A DNA stretch of 64,000 nt from Paracrocinitomix sp039939375 (GTDB lineage: Bacteria; Bacteroidota; Bacteroidia; Flavobacteriales_D; Crocinitomicaceae), in contig JBDVJO010000005.1 in NCBI GenBank assembly GCA_039939375.1, forward strand, positions 62,001 to 126,000, read 5' to 3'. Positions 1 through 8,649 of this stretch are shown here, one piece after another (the stretch's first letter is position 1; every line of letters starts with the position of its first letter). The translations under genes and the position numbers were made by a program. The notes beneath the pieces were generated by a model. The model ran no database searches, was not told the DNA's origin, and was given only the letters and a program-made list of their open reading frames with translations.

Positions 1-339
1 AGCGACTGCAATAATTTTGTCATCTGCTTCACCTCCATCTGACATGCGCATTACACCAATTGGTTTAGCAGAGACTATACACAATGGTACCACTGTAATT
101 TGAGATAAAATCAAAATATCCAGCGGATCGTTGTCATCACAATAGGTTTGAGGGATAAAACCATAGTTAAAAGGATAGTGCATAGCAGAGAACAACACTC
201 TATCTAATTTTAATAAGCCTGAATCCTTATCGATTTCATATTTCGCTCTTGTATTTTTAGGAATCTCAATAATTCCATTTACTATTTGTGGTGGATTATC
301 TCCAACTGAAACCGAATGCCAAGGGTGCGAATTATTCAT
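1..339 (-). CDS. ppa: Inorganic pyrophosphatase, family I (N-terminal part; gene runs off the left edge)
   Basis: The reverse strand from the ATG at 339 reads MNNSHPWHSVSVGDNPP, followed by IPKNTRAKYEIDKDSG, MHYPFNYGFIPQT and DDNDPLDIL. These are the hallmark segments of family I soluble pyrophosphatases: the ExxKxxxxKYE-like substrate loop, YPxNYGFIPxT, and the DxDPxDxL metal-binding motif. The enzyme hydrolyses pyrophosphate to phosphate in the cytoplasm and pulls biosynthetic reactions forward. Only 113 codons are present; the C-terminal part, including the third metal-binding Asp region, lies beyond position 1. A perfect Bacteroidota -7 box lies 16 bases upstream, so the gene is probably transcribed from its own promoter. 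Confidence 0.93.
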   Translation of the reverse strand, partial: MNNSHPWHSVSVGDNPPQIVNGIIEIPKNTRAKYEIDKDSGLLKLDRVLFSAMHYPFNYGFIPQTYCDDNDPLDILILSQITVVPLCIVSAKPIGVMRMSDGGEADDKIIAVA

Positions 340-354
340 AGTTTAATTTTTGCG

Positions 355-362
355 CAAAGGTA
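355..362 (-). promoter_or_regulatory. -7 promoter box of ppa
   Basis: The reverse strand reads TACCTTTG, a perfect match to the Bacteroidota -7 element TAnnTTTG, 15 bases before the ppa start codon. No clear TTTG was seen at the usual -33 distance. The placement would give a short leader. Confidence 0.55.
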
Positions 363-482
363 GATAATTCAAGGATTTGAAATACTATAAGCCATTAATA
401 AATTTTAAAATAATTTAGAATTTGCGATAATCTTTAAAAAATGAAAACTATAGTTATCAGATCGCTATTTGAAACCAATGGC

Positions 483-490
483 TACCTTTG
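483..490 (+). promoter_or_regulatory. -7 promoter box for the 505-1035 gene
   Basis: TACCTTTG matches TAnnTTTG exactly, 14 bases before the ATG at 505. It is the same octamer as in front of ppa. It would start a transcript with a leader of only a few bases. Confidence 0.5.
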
Positions 491-504
491 AGTTATTCTA
501 GACA

Positions 505-1035
505 ATGAAACAACTTTTACTCATATTTCTTGTATTCGGCACTTGGTCAGCTGCTCATGCTGACGAACGATTTTTACCAAAACCCATTGACATCTCAGTG
601 AGAAAAGTGGGTCCTTACTTTGGTTTTGAAATGGGGAGGACACCTACTATTGAATTGGGTTCTGAAATGATGTTCAAGAAAATCTCATTGAGAAAAGCGA
701 GTGTTCATGGCATTCACTTGGGGATGAATTTTGCTTGGGAGGAACCAGGATTAGGGTTTGAGACAGGATATTGGTATAAGCAAGGAAGGCTGAACATGAG
801 TTTTGGAGGAAGCTTAGTTTTTAGAACAAATTTTGATGAAAATAGAATCGGTTTTTCGCCAATGATGGGTTATCGTCTTTTTGGATTTCACCTTCAGGCA
901 GGGGTCCATATTTTAACGCCCTCTGAAACCTATACAAACACGAATAGCTTTTTTATTCGCCTCAGATTTACACTTGTCACTGATAGAAAATGGGATGTTG
1001 ACGGCTTGAATTTCAACCGTAAAAAGAAGAAATAA
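505..1035 (+). CDS. Small outer-membrane beta-barrel-like protein, function unknown
   Basis: This 176-residue protein begins with a signal peptide (MKQLLLIFLVFGTWSAAHA, cleavage likely after AHA). The mature part alternates polar and hydrophobic/aromatic residues in short strands rich in Gly, Tyr and Phe (for example GFETGYWYKQG, GYRLFGFHLQAG), and a late segment SFFIRLRFTL resembles a closing strand. This suggests a small outer-membrane barrel or periplasmic beta protein. The C-terminus is a basic tail ending in five lysines, which is unusual for a barrel. I do not recognise a named family. The gene is convergent with the helicase-like gene, three bases apart. Confidence 0.6.
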   Translation: MKQLLLIFLVFGTWSAAHADERFLPKPIDISVRKVGPYFGFEMGRTPTIELGSEMMFKKISLRKASVHGIHLGMNFAWEEPGLGFETGYWYKQGRLNMSFGGSLVFRTNFDENRIGFSPMMGYRLFGFHLQAGVHILTPSETYTNTNSFFIRLRFTLVTDRKWDVDGLNFNRKKKK

Positions 1036-1038
1036 TCA

Positions 1039-1650
1039 TTAGCCTTTCACGATTACTGAACGTGCCATAAACAGCTCTTTCAATGCTTTGACTTTTCCTT
1101 CAAACTTAGATGCAAAGACTAAAAACTGTCCTTTTTTCAAGCTTTCGGTAATTCTATTGATGTCTGTATGAGCTGATGAGCTGATTAAGAAATCAGCATC
1201 TTCAATAATTAACATTTCTAACTCATTTAGGTTGATGCCATTCAAAAAATATAACTTTGCGAAACGTTTTGGCGTGGCTATTAAGATGTCAATTCCAGGA
1301 TAAATAAGGTTTTTTTGAATTTGCCAATCACCCTCTTCATAAATTGGCAAAATTCTTAGATCAGTGTACCGAGTCAGCGCTACAAATTGTTCTTCTAATT
1401 CTAGCGCTGCTTTTCTATCTTGAACAAAAATTACAGCTCTCGGATTATCTCCTTTGGGTGCCATTTTCAGTTTATTCAATACCGACAATAGAATTGTTGT
1501 TGTTTTTCCACAACCTTTCTCTCCTATCCCATAAACATGCACGCCTGATTTAATTTTAGGGATAATGGCAGCTTGAAAAGGATTGGGAGATTCAATACCT
1601 TTTTCACCTAACCTTGAAATCAGTTCTGGATCTATTTTTTTGAAAGACAT
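1039..1650 (-). CDS. DEAD-box-like helicase, N-terminal RecA domain only
   Basis: At 203 residues this is about half a DEAD-box RNA helicase. In order it has a Q-motif-like start (ESPNPFQAAIIPKI), a Walker A (GEKGCGKTT near residue 43), ATPKRF as motif Ib, and a motif II that reads EDAD instead of DEAD (IIEDADFL). The motif III equivalent SAT is replaced by FASKF. The second RecA domain with motifs IV-VI is absent, and the frame ends cleanly with a stop close to the convergent gene. It may be a nucleotide-binding accessory protein rather than a helicase, or a truncated paralogue. A TAACTTTG octamer lies at 1655-1662 just before the start codon. Confidence 0.75.
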   Translation of the reverse strand: MSFKKIDPELISRLGEKGIESPNPFQAAIIPKIKSGVHVYGIGEKGCGKTTTILLSVLNKLKMAPKGDNPRAVIFVQDRKAALELEEQFVALTRYTDLRILPIYEEGDWQIQKNLIYPGIDILIATPKRFAKLYFLNGINLNELEMLIIEDADFLISSSAHTDINRITESLKKGQFLVFASKFEGKVKALKELFMARSVIVKG

Positions 1651-1706
1651 ACTACAAAGTTAAACCTATAATTGGAATTTTAACTTGTGATAATAGTATT
1701 CCAAAC

Positions 1707-1946
1707 TTAATAAGCTATCGGCGAAAAACCTGTCGTAATTTGCTCAAAACGGGTGTTGATGTCTTTCAGCATTTCTTTGTATTCTTCAATTTTGTTTTTC
1801 AAGATCGGTCTAATTTTAGGTTCAGACTGAAAATACAGCAGCATCTTCTCTGCTTTACCTTGATAATCTTGAAAAATCTCAAATCCTATCAATTCGTTAT
1901 TTTGAATACGTTGTTTTAAATCTTTGTGATAAGCCATAACATTCAT
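1707..1946 (-). CDS. Small helical protein, unknown function
   Basis: The protein has about 79 residues and reads MNVMAYHKDLKQRIQNNEL onward, with mostly charged amphipathic helices (KNKIEEYKEMLKDINTRFEQ) and no signal peptide or membrane segment. The frame is open to 2006, but the promoter found at 1992-2023 places the transcript start near 1986, so the first codons of that longer frame cannot be used. In-frame ATGs at 1961, 1946 and 1937 remain; 1946 is chosen because a weak purine stretch precedes it. I recognise no family. It may be a cytoplasmic small protein transcribed alone. Confidence 0.5.
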   Translation of the reverse strand: MNVMAYHKDLKQRIQNNELIGFEIFQDYQGKAEKMLLYFQSEPKIRPILKNKIEEYKEMLKDINTRFEQITTGFSPIAY

Positions 1947-1991
1947 GTTTGTCTTCAACATTAGAACATTTCCAATTAAAAAAAGTTCAAT

Positions 1992-2023
1992 CAAACATAG
2001 AACCAAAATTCATACAGAGCAAA
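1992..2023 (-). promoter_or_regulatory. Bacteroidota housekeeping promoter for the small gene ending at 1707
   Basis: On the reverse strand TTTG at 2023-2020 is followed, after exactly 20 bases, by TATGTTTG at 1999-1992. Both boxes match the phylum consensus (TTTG and TAnnTTTG) at the usual distance. It supports transcription of the small downstream gene and rules out the longest start. Confidence 0.65.
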
Positions 2024-2076
2024 TTTGACCTTGGGTTAATATTCACAAATGGATGTTGGTTCGGAATAAGAGAGCA

Positions 2077-2106
2077 CAAAAAAGCCGTCCACTTTCGTGA
2101 ACGGCT
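2077..2106 (-). terminator. Intrinsic terminator of the LamG T9SS gene
   Basis: Arms AGCCGT (2083-2088) and ACGGCT (2101-2106), extended by CAC/GTG around a TTTC loop with one C/A mismatch, form a stable stem. On the reverse strand it is followed by a run of six T. It lies 33 bases after the stop codon of the gene ending at 2139. It is nearly identical to the terminator at 6007-6039. Confidence 0.8.
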
Positions 2107-2138
2107 CCATCTAAACGAACTAGGTTTTACACCTATAA

Positions 2139-5100
2139 TTATTGTTTTATGATTCTTTTAACCATTTGCTGATCACCAGCAGTTACGGTCATAAAGTAAA
2201 TACCATTTTCAAACTCAGACAAGTTCAGTTGAGTTTTATTTCCAGCAATTGTTGTAGATAAAACTAACTTTCCTGAAGCATCTGTTAAGTTCAATAATGC
2301 TGCATCAAACCCCTGAGAAAACTCAACTGTTACCTCAGCATTTGTTGGATTTGGATAAAGATTGAATGTCAATGTGTTTTCTTCAACACCCACTGAACTT
2401 AATACAGTGAACGTAGAATCTAAAGCACAATTTCCATCATCAACCGTTAAAGTATAAGTCCCTCCAACTAATCCAGAAATATCTTCAGTTGTTTCTGCGT
2501 TGCTCCAAGTGAAATCAAAAGTTCCTGAACCACCTGTAACTGTTACATCAATTGCTCCGTCTGAACCGACAAGTTCATCTGTAATAACCGCTGTGATTGT
2601 TGGACCTGCAACAGTTATGATTTCTACCATATCAGTGTCCTCACATCCGTTTGCGTCTGTTCCAGTAACCGTATATATTGTTGTAGCCGCAGCTCCCACA
2701 TTAAAGGCAACTCCGTCAGTTACACCATTGTCCCAAACATAAGTATCTGCTCCTGCTCCTGATAACGTGTAAGTTGCGTTTTCACATAAAGTTGTGTCTA
2801 CACCCGCATCTACTGTTGGAAGTGCATTCACAATAACATCAACAACATCTGTTGTTTGACAACCTGTCGCTGTAATCTCGCCTGTTACCATGTAAGTAGT
2901 TGTACCTACTGACGGTGTAAATGCAACCCCATCAGTGATTCCATTATCCCAAGTGTAAGTATCCGCATTACCAGTTCCAGATAAAGTAACATCACCAGCA
3001 CCATCACACTGTTCAACATTTGTTCCTGCATCAACTGTAGGAAGTGCGTTGATTGTTACATCAACCATATCGGTATTTTGACATCCATTGGCATCTGTTC
3101 CGGTAACTGTATAAGTCGTAGTTCCGTTTGGAGCTGTAAATGCAACTCCATCCGTTACTGCATTATCCCAAGCGTAAGTTACGGCACCAGCACCATTCAA
3201 TGTTACCATGGTGTTTTCACATTCAGTTTGATCTGTACCTGCGTCAACAGTTGGTAAAGGATTAATTGTAACTGTTAATTGGTCTGCTAATTCTAATTCA
3301 CAATCGGTACAGATTTCTTCTGTTACCCAATCCGTTGCCGGATCCATATTCATCATTATACCGTCATTTGCATTCCCTGACAAGTCTGTTACTGTTGTAC
3401 CGGATGCATCAGTCATGCCGTAAAGAGCGACTAATCCTGTTTCGTTACCTGAAAGACAAGTTGTCATATTTGAACTGATTTCTCCGGCAGTTCTAGTTGT
3501 ATTCCAAATTCTAACTTCATCAATTACTCCAGTAAATTCTTCATTGATTGCGTTATTACCCATTACGCATGAGTTACTTGTAGTTATTAACCCGGCCCCT
3601 GTGATTGCCGTAGTTGAAGCAACTTCAACACCATCAAGGTATACTTTTGTTGTTGTACCATCCCAAGTTCCAGCAACATGTTGCCATTCTCCGACTGCAA
3701 CAGAACCTGGAGGTGTATCTAAATGTTGGTATCCGGTTCCTGGATCAATGTAAAATTGGTAATGATCTCCAGACCTTCTAATCATGAATTGCAATTCATT
3801 AGCATTCGTAGGGTAAGCATAATTACCCACTACAACTCCTAAACCAAGAGTGTTTGCTGCTTTTACATTCGCTTCAACTGTAATCGTAGTACTACCCGTT
3901 AAATCAGTAGAAATTTGGTTCCCTAAATCAACTAGATCATCATTCCCATCAAAATCTAAGGCAGTTTTGGGAGCAGCAGTTGCATATACATTATAGGTAG
4001 TTGTATTCGTGATAGTAGATCCATTTAAATCAATTGCACCACCTGTTCCTAATACTGGACCGTCTACTACTGAATTATCTGCATTATCTCTTAGATAATA
4101 ATTAACGCCAGCCTGTGTAGAAGCTAAACTAACTAAAGGATCATCTGTACCACAAGCATCATAATCAGCTTGAGTAATTGTTTGCTCTGCGATAGGGTCT
4201 ATTGTAATTGTAAAGTCATCAGAAATTGTGATTGAACAAGAGGTACAAGCTCCAGAACCAGACACCCAATTTGTTGAAGGGTTCATTATTATTCCGTCTG
4301 ACCCTACGTTTGAAGTGATTGCCGTACCAGACGCCTCATCAAATGAAGTGTGTTGCACTAAACCTGCTTCTGCACCTGAAATACAGGTCATATTATTAGC
4401 AATTTGATCTTGGGTTCTAGCAACATTCCATACTCTGAAGTCATCAAATGCCACATTTGTATTTCTTAATGATGTTCCGGGACTATATCTTGGGTCTTGA
4501 CCAATTTCTATAACTGAATTAACATTATTAATCATTCCTCCTGTGATTCCATTTGCATTGGAAGCTACTAAAACGCCATCATAATAAATGTACATTCCAG
4601 AAGCATCTGCAACGGTGGCAACATGTGTCCACCCTGCTGGCATTGCTGGAAAGTTTAATTCATCCCAAACGCCATTATCATTGACTCTCCATTCTTTTTC
4701 TGTTCCTAAAGAGTGCCATAACCACACGTTCTCAGTCATATTATCAACTAAAGATGTAGATTGTCCTGCCCATGCTTGAACACCTGCTGCTCCATTCACC
4801 CAAGCTTCAACCGTAATGGCATCAGAATAAGATGTGTTTGGATTGGCAAACTGCACAAAATCGTTACTTTGAGGTAAGTCTACTCCGTAATCAGGTTGAA
4901 ATCCTTTAGCTACGATTTCGTAAGTGGTGGTTGACATTACTTCTCCTGTATTCCAATTTAATGCTGACCCTGTACCTGTTAATGGACTACCCACTACATC
5001 TCCATTTGTTGCGTCCGTTAAAAAATAAGTTAATCCAACTTCAGAAGATGCCAATTCTACTATCGTATCGGCTTTACAAATCACATTGTAATCTGCCTGA

Positions 5101-5825
5101 GTTATCGTTTGATCTGAGATAACACAATTATATGTTCCGCATGTTTGCCCAACAGACCAGGTTCCCCCGTTAAGAATCGTTCCATCTTGAGCTCCGTCAT
5201 TTGTAGCTAAATCAGCCACTGTAGTTCCAGATCCAGTTTCACATTGATAAAGTATTTCAAGATCTGCTTCTGTTCCTACTAAACAGATGTCTTTATATGC
5301 GAAAATCTCCTCAGGTGTTCTTACTCCTGACCAAACTCTTATATTGTCATAATCCGCATTGGAATTTGTTGCCAAGTCATCACGGTCTCCAATTATCATT
5401 GGGTTTGCTGAATTAGCAATTCCCGGATGTATTGAGTTATCGGCCTCTACTCCATCTATGTAAACGACATAAGCCCCTGTAGGAGCAACTGTCACTGCAT
5501 AATGGTGCCATTGACCTGCTGTCATTCCATTTACTGTAACAGCATTTGAAGCGGTTCCATTCCCGACAAAAACCGTAAATGTTCCACCCGCATTAACGTA
5601 AGTATCAATTGGTCCTGCAATTGCCCCAGAACCTTTTGAAATTCCTGAATTCCAGTCTTGCAAGGTGTGCATGTACATTCTGTACTCAATGGTAAATCCG
5701 TTGGTTAAGTCAAAGTCGTAGGTTGTTTCAACTTTGTCAGATGTTCCAGGTAAGCTGACGGCTGTTTGCGCCATACCTGAGAAGGCTAATAAACTAAGCC
5801 CAAAAAATGTTAGTACTTTTTTCAT
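2139..5825 (-). CDS. Large secreted T9SS protein with three LamG domains, PKD-like repeats and SprB-type repeat
   Basis: This 1228-residue protein has a signal peptide (ending SGMAQ), followed by three concanavalin A/LamG-like jellyroll domains near residues 25-185, 315-485 and 620-800. Each holds a WHHYAVT, WTHVATV or WQHVAGTWDG strand, a YIDGV/YYDGV/YLDGV turn and an IDEVRIWN-like exit. Three Ig/PKD-like repeats of about 70 residues follow (TVDAGT, CENxxxTLxGAGA, TTTYTVTGTDANGC), then one SprB-like unit (TVTGGSGTFDFTWSN, GTYTLTVDDGNC). The last 75 residues (LYPNPTNAEVTVEF, GIYFMTV, VKRIIKQ) are a type A T9SS sorting domain. The protein is therefore probably exported and anchored to or released from the cell surface. 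Its substrate is unknown; LamG and PKD repeats suggest carbohydrate or matrix binding. Confidence 0.88.
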   Translation of the reverse strand: MKKVLTFFGLSLLAFSGMAQTAVSLPGTSDKVETTYDFDLTNGFTIEYRMYMHTLQDWNSGISKGSGAIAGPIDTYVNAGGTFTVFVGNGTASNAVTVNGMTAGQWHHYAVTVAPTGAYVVYIDGVEADNSIHPGIANSANPMIIGDRDDLATNSNADYDNIRVWSGVRTPEEIFAYKDICLVGTEADLEILYQCETGSGTTVADLATNDGAQDGTILNGGTWSVGQTCGTYNCVISDQTITQADYNVICKADTIVELASSEVGLTYFLTDATNGDVVGSPLTGTGSALNWNTGEVMSTTTYEIVAKGFQPDYGVDLPQSNDFVQFANPNTSYSDAITVEAWVNGAAGVQAWAGQSTSLVDNMTENVWLWHSLGTEKEWRVNDNGVWDELNFPAMPAGWTHVATVADASGMYIYYDGVLVASNANGITGGMINNVNSVIEIGQDPRYSPGTSLRNTNVAFDDFRVWNVARTQDQIANNMTCISGAEAGLVQHTSFDEASGTAITSNVGSDGIIMNPSTNWVSGSGACTSCSITISDDFTITIDPIAEQTITQADYDACGTDDPLVSLASTQAGVNYYLRDNADNSVVDGPVLGTGGAIDLNGSTITNTTTYNVYATAAPKTALDFDGNDDLVDLGNQISTDLTGSTTITVEANVKAANTLGLGVVVGNYAYPTNANELQFMIRRSGDHYQFYIDPGTGYQHLDTPPGSVAVGEWQHVAGTWDGTTTKVYLDGVEVASTTAITGAGLITTSNSCVMGNNAINEEFTGVIDEVRIWNTTRTAGEISSNMTTCLSGNETGLVALYGMTDASGTTVTDLSGNANDGIMMNMDPATDWVTEEICTDCELELADQLTVTINPLPTVDAGTDQTECENTMVTLNGAGAVTYAWDNAVTDGVAFTAPNGTTTYTVTGTDANGCQNTDMVDVTINALPTVDAGTNVEQCDGAGDVTLSGTGNADTYTWDNGITDGVAFTPSVGTTTYMVTGEITATGCQTTDVVDVIVNALPTVDAGVDTTLCENATYTLSGAGADTYVWDNGVTDGVAFNVGAAATTIYTVTGTDANGCEDTDMVEIITVAGPTITAVITDELVGSDGAIDVTVTGGSGTFDFTWSNAETTEDISGLVGGTYTLTVDDGNCALDSTFTVLSSVGVEENTLTFNLYPNPTNAEVTVEFSQGFDAALLNLTDASGKLVLSTTIAGNKTQLNLSEFENGIYFMTVTAGDQQMVKRIIKQ

Positions 5826-5950
5826 AATAATAAATTAAATTCAAGCTGGTGAAGTCAAGTTGTTTTTTGTTTTTATTTAAGCCTCACACTTACTTAAAAA
5901 AGGTTATTTGATGTAAACAAACGAAACCACTTTGAGTATTCAATGAACTT

Positions 5951-5984
5951 TGTTCTGAATGACACTTTTTTGTTCTGAATGACA
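5951..5984. repeat. Two direct 14-bp repeats, 20 bp apart, upstream of the LamG gene
   Basis: TGTTCTGAATGACA occurs at 5951-5964 and again at 5971-5984, so the repeat period is 20 bp, about two helical turns. The pair lies 126-160 bases before the start codon of the T9SS gene at 5825 and downstream of the terminator at 6007-6039. This is the geometry expected for a tandem-binding activator such as a LytTR regulator, but no regulator is identified. Confidence 0.45.
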
Positions 5985-6006
5985 TTTTACGGCTTTAAAA
6001 CGCACA

Positions 6007-6039
6007 AAAAAAGCCGCTCACTTTCGTGAACGGCTTTTT
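6007..6039. terminator. Bidirectional terminator downstream of the TMEM43-like gene
   Basis: AAGCCG (6011-6016) pairs with CGGCTT (6031-6036), extended by TCAC/GTGA around a TTTC loop. The left flank is A-rich and the right flank T-rich, so it can work in either direction. On the minus strand it follows the stop codon of the gene ending at 6061. The core is almost the same 24-mer as at 2083-2106. Confidence 0.8.
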
Positions 6040-6060
6040 ATTTAAATGTATTTTAATCCA

Positions 6061-7215
6061 CTAAAAACTAGCTGCTTGTTTCTTTTTTCTTGCTCGAATA
6101 TAGACGAGAATGAAGGCTGCAACACCTATACCAATTAATGAAAAAGCTAGAATTGGTCTGAACCTGATCCAGGCGATTCCAATTGTTAAGAAAGACAACA
6201 GGAAGGCCATCACTCCAGCAAACAAACCTATTCCAGCGCCAAGTATAGTGCCTAAAAGAGGAATTACATCAGCGATTACTTCTATTGGTTTAAACACTTT
6301 TCTTATACCGAACATCATCATTAAAAAACCTGCTAAACGCAATGCCCAAGTCATTTTTGAGTTGTTGCTATGTGCTGTTTCAATCATGCTATCAGCACTT
6401 TTACTGCCACTTTCAATTAAAAACAAATCAGAGTTATTTTCGGTTTGATAATCGTCAAACGAGTTTCCGACCTGCTTTCCAATTATACTGTAAACTCCTT
6501 CTTTCAGTTCTTCAAATGAGACCTTAACGTCCCCAATTTGTGGTGATGAACTTGTTCCTCTACCTATATAAATGTGATTAGAAGTTACTTTGCCATTTGA
6601 CGGACAAATCACTGATGCTGGGTCTAAACTGATAGGTGTACCGCCACCTAATCCTTCAATCAATTCGTATTTAACATCAAAATCTCCTAATTTACCTGAA
6701 GACACTTGCATTCTAGAAGGCTCCACAGGGAACCCACCGGGGTTTTGATGACCATTGGGCTCTTCAAAATCTGCCGAATTTTTCAACGAAGACGACCATT
6801 GTTTTGTATAAGTATATTCGGTGGTAGTAGTTTCACTACCTCCTAGGTTCTTATCTGTTTTGGAAGTTGATTCCTCCACCCACTGATACATTTCAACTTT
6901 TCTATTCAATTTTAATTGGTTAGAAACTATACCAAAATCAAGATCTTTAACAGTATCTTCAGACGTAATTAATCCTGAAACGTGTATTAATTTTCCTTCA
7001 TTATCAGGATCAACCTTGTCAGCAGACACTTCTATAACTACAGCCGCGCCTTCGTCTAATGCTTTAGTTCTAGTAACCGCACGTCCTTCGTTCCACCACA
7101 GCAAAACGAATGAAGCAATGAATATTCCCAACCCAGCCAGTATTCCTTTAAAAGATCCTGCGATTCTCGATCCATATCCTTGTGTAGAAGTTTTAGTAAC
7201 CTTGTGTCTTGCCAT
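6061..7215 (-). CDS. TMEM43 (LUMA) family membrane protein
   Basis: The protein is about 384 residues from MARHKVTKTS; an upstream in-frame start at 7239 would add eight residues. The first membrane segment (ILAGLGIFIASFVLLWW) is followed directly by NEGRAV and KALDEGA, the signature of TMEM43 family proteins (WNEGRA...LDEG). A long soluble middle region of about 240 residues, rich in Ser and Gly, precedes three or four C-terminal membrane segments (ALRLAGFLMMMFGI, VIPLLGTILGAGIGLFAGVMAF, FRPILAFSLIGIGVAAFILVYI) and a basic tail RARKKK. Bacterial members have no firmly assigned role; the family is thought to organise membranes. The gene appears monocistronic, ending at the terminator at 6007-6039. 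Confidence 0.85.
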   Translation of the reverse strand: MARHKVTKTSTQGYGSRIAGSFKGILAGLGIFIASFVLLWWNEGRAVTRTKALDEGAAVVIEVSADKVDPDNEGKLIHVSGLITSEDTVKDLDFGIVSNQLKLNRKVEMYQWVEESTSKTDKNLGGSETTTTEYTYTKQWSSSLKNSADFEEPNGHQNPGGFPVEPSRMQVSSGKLGDFDVKYELIEGLGGGTPISLDPASVICPSNGKVTSNHIYIGRGTSSSPQIGDVKVSFEELKEGVYSIIGKQVGNSFDDYQTENNSDLFLIESGSKSADSMIETAHSNNSKMTWALRLAGFLMMMFGIRKVFKPIEVIADVIPLLGTILGAGIGLFAGVMAFLLSFLTIGIAWIRFRPILAFSLIGIGVAAFILVYIRARKKKQAASF

Positions 7216-7359
7216 TTGATTTAATTTTTGTGCTAACATAAAGCATTGTACTTAAACCAAGTACCGTTTTTAGGATGATTTTTAGAAAATCATCCTTTTG
7301 GATGACAAAACAAGAAGCGCACTGAAAGGTGTTATTAACCCTCTGGAAATATTTTTAAA

Positions 7360-8310
7360 TTAATGTCTATTGTCACATTTTAACCAAATGGATTTTTCAT
7401 TTTTATCTGCAAAGGAAACATATGGACAACCAAATGAATGACTTTGAAATCCATAAATGATGGGGGATTTATTTTTAAATACGAATCCTGTAAACTGCAG
7501 CGTGGCCCAGCTATTTTTTTGCCCGTTTAGCGGCTGAAGATAGGTTGATTCACTCTCAAAAAAGAAAGCAGAAGATATCTTTTTATTAGAATTCTCATCT
7601 GCAACAACCAAGTGATAGCCAAACATGTTTTCTCTTGTTTGAACTTCTTGAACATAAAAATTTTTTCCATCCCAGTTGAAACGATACACGTCTTTACGGG
7701 TTTCTGGCAGCATATACTTTGGTTTTTCTTCTGGTGTCAATTGCCAGATGAACTCAGAAGTATCCACTTTTTCCCAGATCATTTCAACGGCCTTGCCTGC
7801 ATTAAATGGATTTTCAGCTGCCACACATGAGAAAATGGTTTGATTATAAGTTTCGGGTGTTTTGAAAGGAAGTTGAGTAGAATCTAACTCAAAACCGATT
7901 AAGTAATCCCAATTTTCTATTGGTGAATTGGGACCATAAGGAGTAAGATGAGCTGTTAATTTTAAGTCAATTACCTTGAACGAACTTACCTTGTTTTGAT
8001 TTAAATTGTTAACGAATAAGATATCTGAATCTTTAATGCTGAGCTCATTCAGAAAACGCTCCCTGTATACACCTTTTACTTCATGATAATTGTCATTTGT
8101 ATATTCAAACTCTCCTAAATTTTCTGGAGCGATAATGTTCTCTGTTTGATAATCGGCATAAGGAAAGGCATCTGACAGTACTACAAACCCACACTTAGGT
8201 TCGTTTTCTTCGTGAAGAATATAATAATTATAAACTTCCAATTCCTCTTTGACTTGAGCAAACGAATTAAAGAAGTTGAGACTAAGACTAAAGAGTATAA
8301 GATATTTCAT
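7360..8310 (-). CDS. Secreted protein of unknown function
   Basis: 316 residues with an N-terminal signal peptide (MKYLILFSLSLNFFNSFAQ, signal peptidase I type, cleavage after FAQ). The mature protein is acidic and aromatic-rich, without repeats, and ends in two cysteines far apart in sequence (FGCPYV and LKCDNRH). It has no T9SS domain, no lipobox and no membrane segment after the signal, so it is probably periplasmic. I do not recognise a family. It is preceded by about 110 bases without a gene and followed by the TMEM43-like gene on the same strand. Confidence 0.6.
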   Translation of the reverse strand: MKYLILFSLSLNFFNSFAQVKEELEVYNYYILHEENEPKCGFVVLSDAFPYADYQTENIIAPENLGEFEYTNDNYHEVKGVYRERFLNELSIKDSDILFVNNLNQNKVSSFKVIDLKLTAHLTPYGPNSPIENWDYLIGFELDSTQLPFKTPETYNQTIFSCVAAENPFNAGKAVEMIWEKVDTSEFIWQLTPEEKPKYMLPETRKDVYRFNWDGKNFYVQEVQTRENMFGYHLVVADENSNKKISSAFFFESESTYLQPLNGQKNSWATLQFTGFVFKNKSPIIYGFQSHSFGCPYVSFADKNEKSIWLKCDNRH

Positions 8311-8421
8311 CTTTTTCTTTTAAAGAAACGTATTATAGCTTGCTAAATGAGCACATTTCTTCAGTATTTAACCCTTCTTTATTATTTGGGTACTCCAGCT
8401 TATTTTACGTTTTAAACCAGA

Positions 8422-8640
8422 CTATTTTTTAATTAAACGCAGTACTATTGATAACATCAACAAGACCCATGGGGTTCCATGCATTACAAAATCAAACCAA
8501 TCTTTAGCCTCCATTCCAACAGCTCCACCCATTATCCATTGAATTTTGCCCCAAATGTGGGGCGGATTAAATGGCGCCAACCCTAAAGTTAAGGAAGCCA
8601 TGGCCCAAAGTGCTATGTTTTTTTCAATTGCTTTTAACAT
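8422..8640 (-). CDS. Small two-helix membrane protein of the rhodanese operon
   Basis: 72 residues: one membrane segment near residues 10-25 (ALWAMASLTLGLAPF), a loop with PPHIWGKIQWIMGGAVGMEAKDWFD, and a second segment (HGTPWVLLMLSIVLRLI) ending in KK. Short proteins with LTLGLAPF and GGAVGM.xxDWFD motifs are common in Bacteroidota next to rhodanese genes, where databases often label them RND transporter although they are far too small for that. It begins nine bases after the rhodanese stop codon, so it belongs to the same transcript. It may be a membrane partner in sulfur handling; that is inference. Confidence 0.7.
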   Translation of the reverse strand: MLKAIEKNIALWAMASLTLGLAPFNPPHIWGKIQWIMGGAVGMEAKDWFDFVMHGTPWVLLMLSIVLRLIKK

Positions 8641-8649
8641 TTGATTTAA

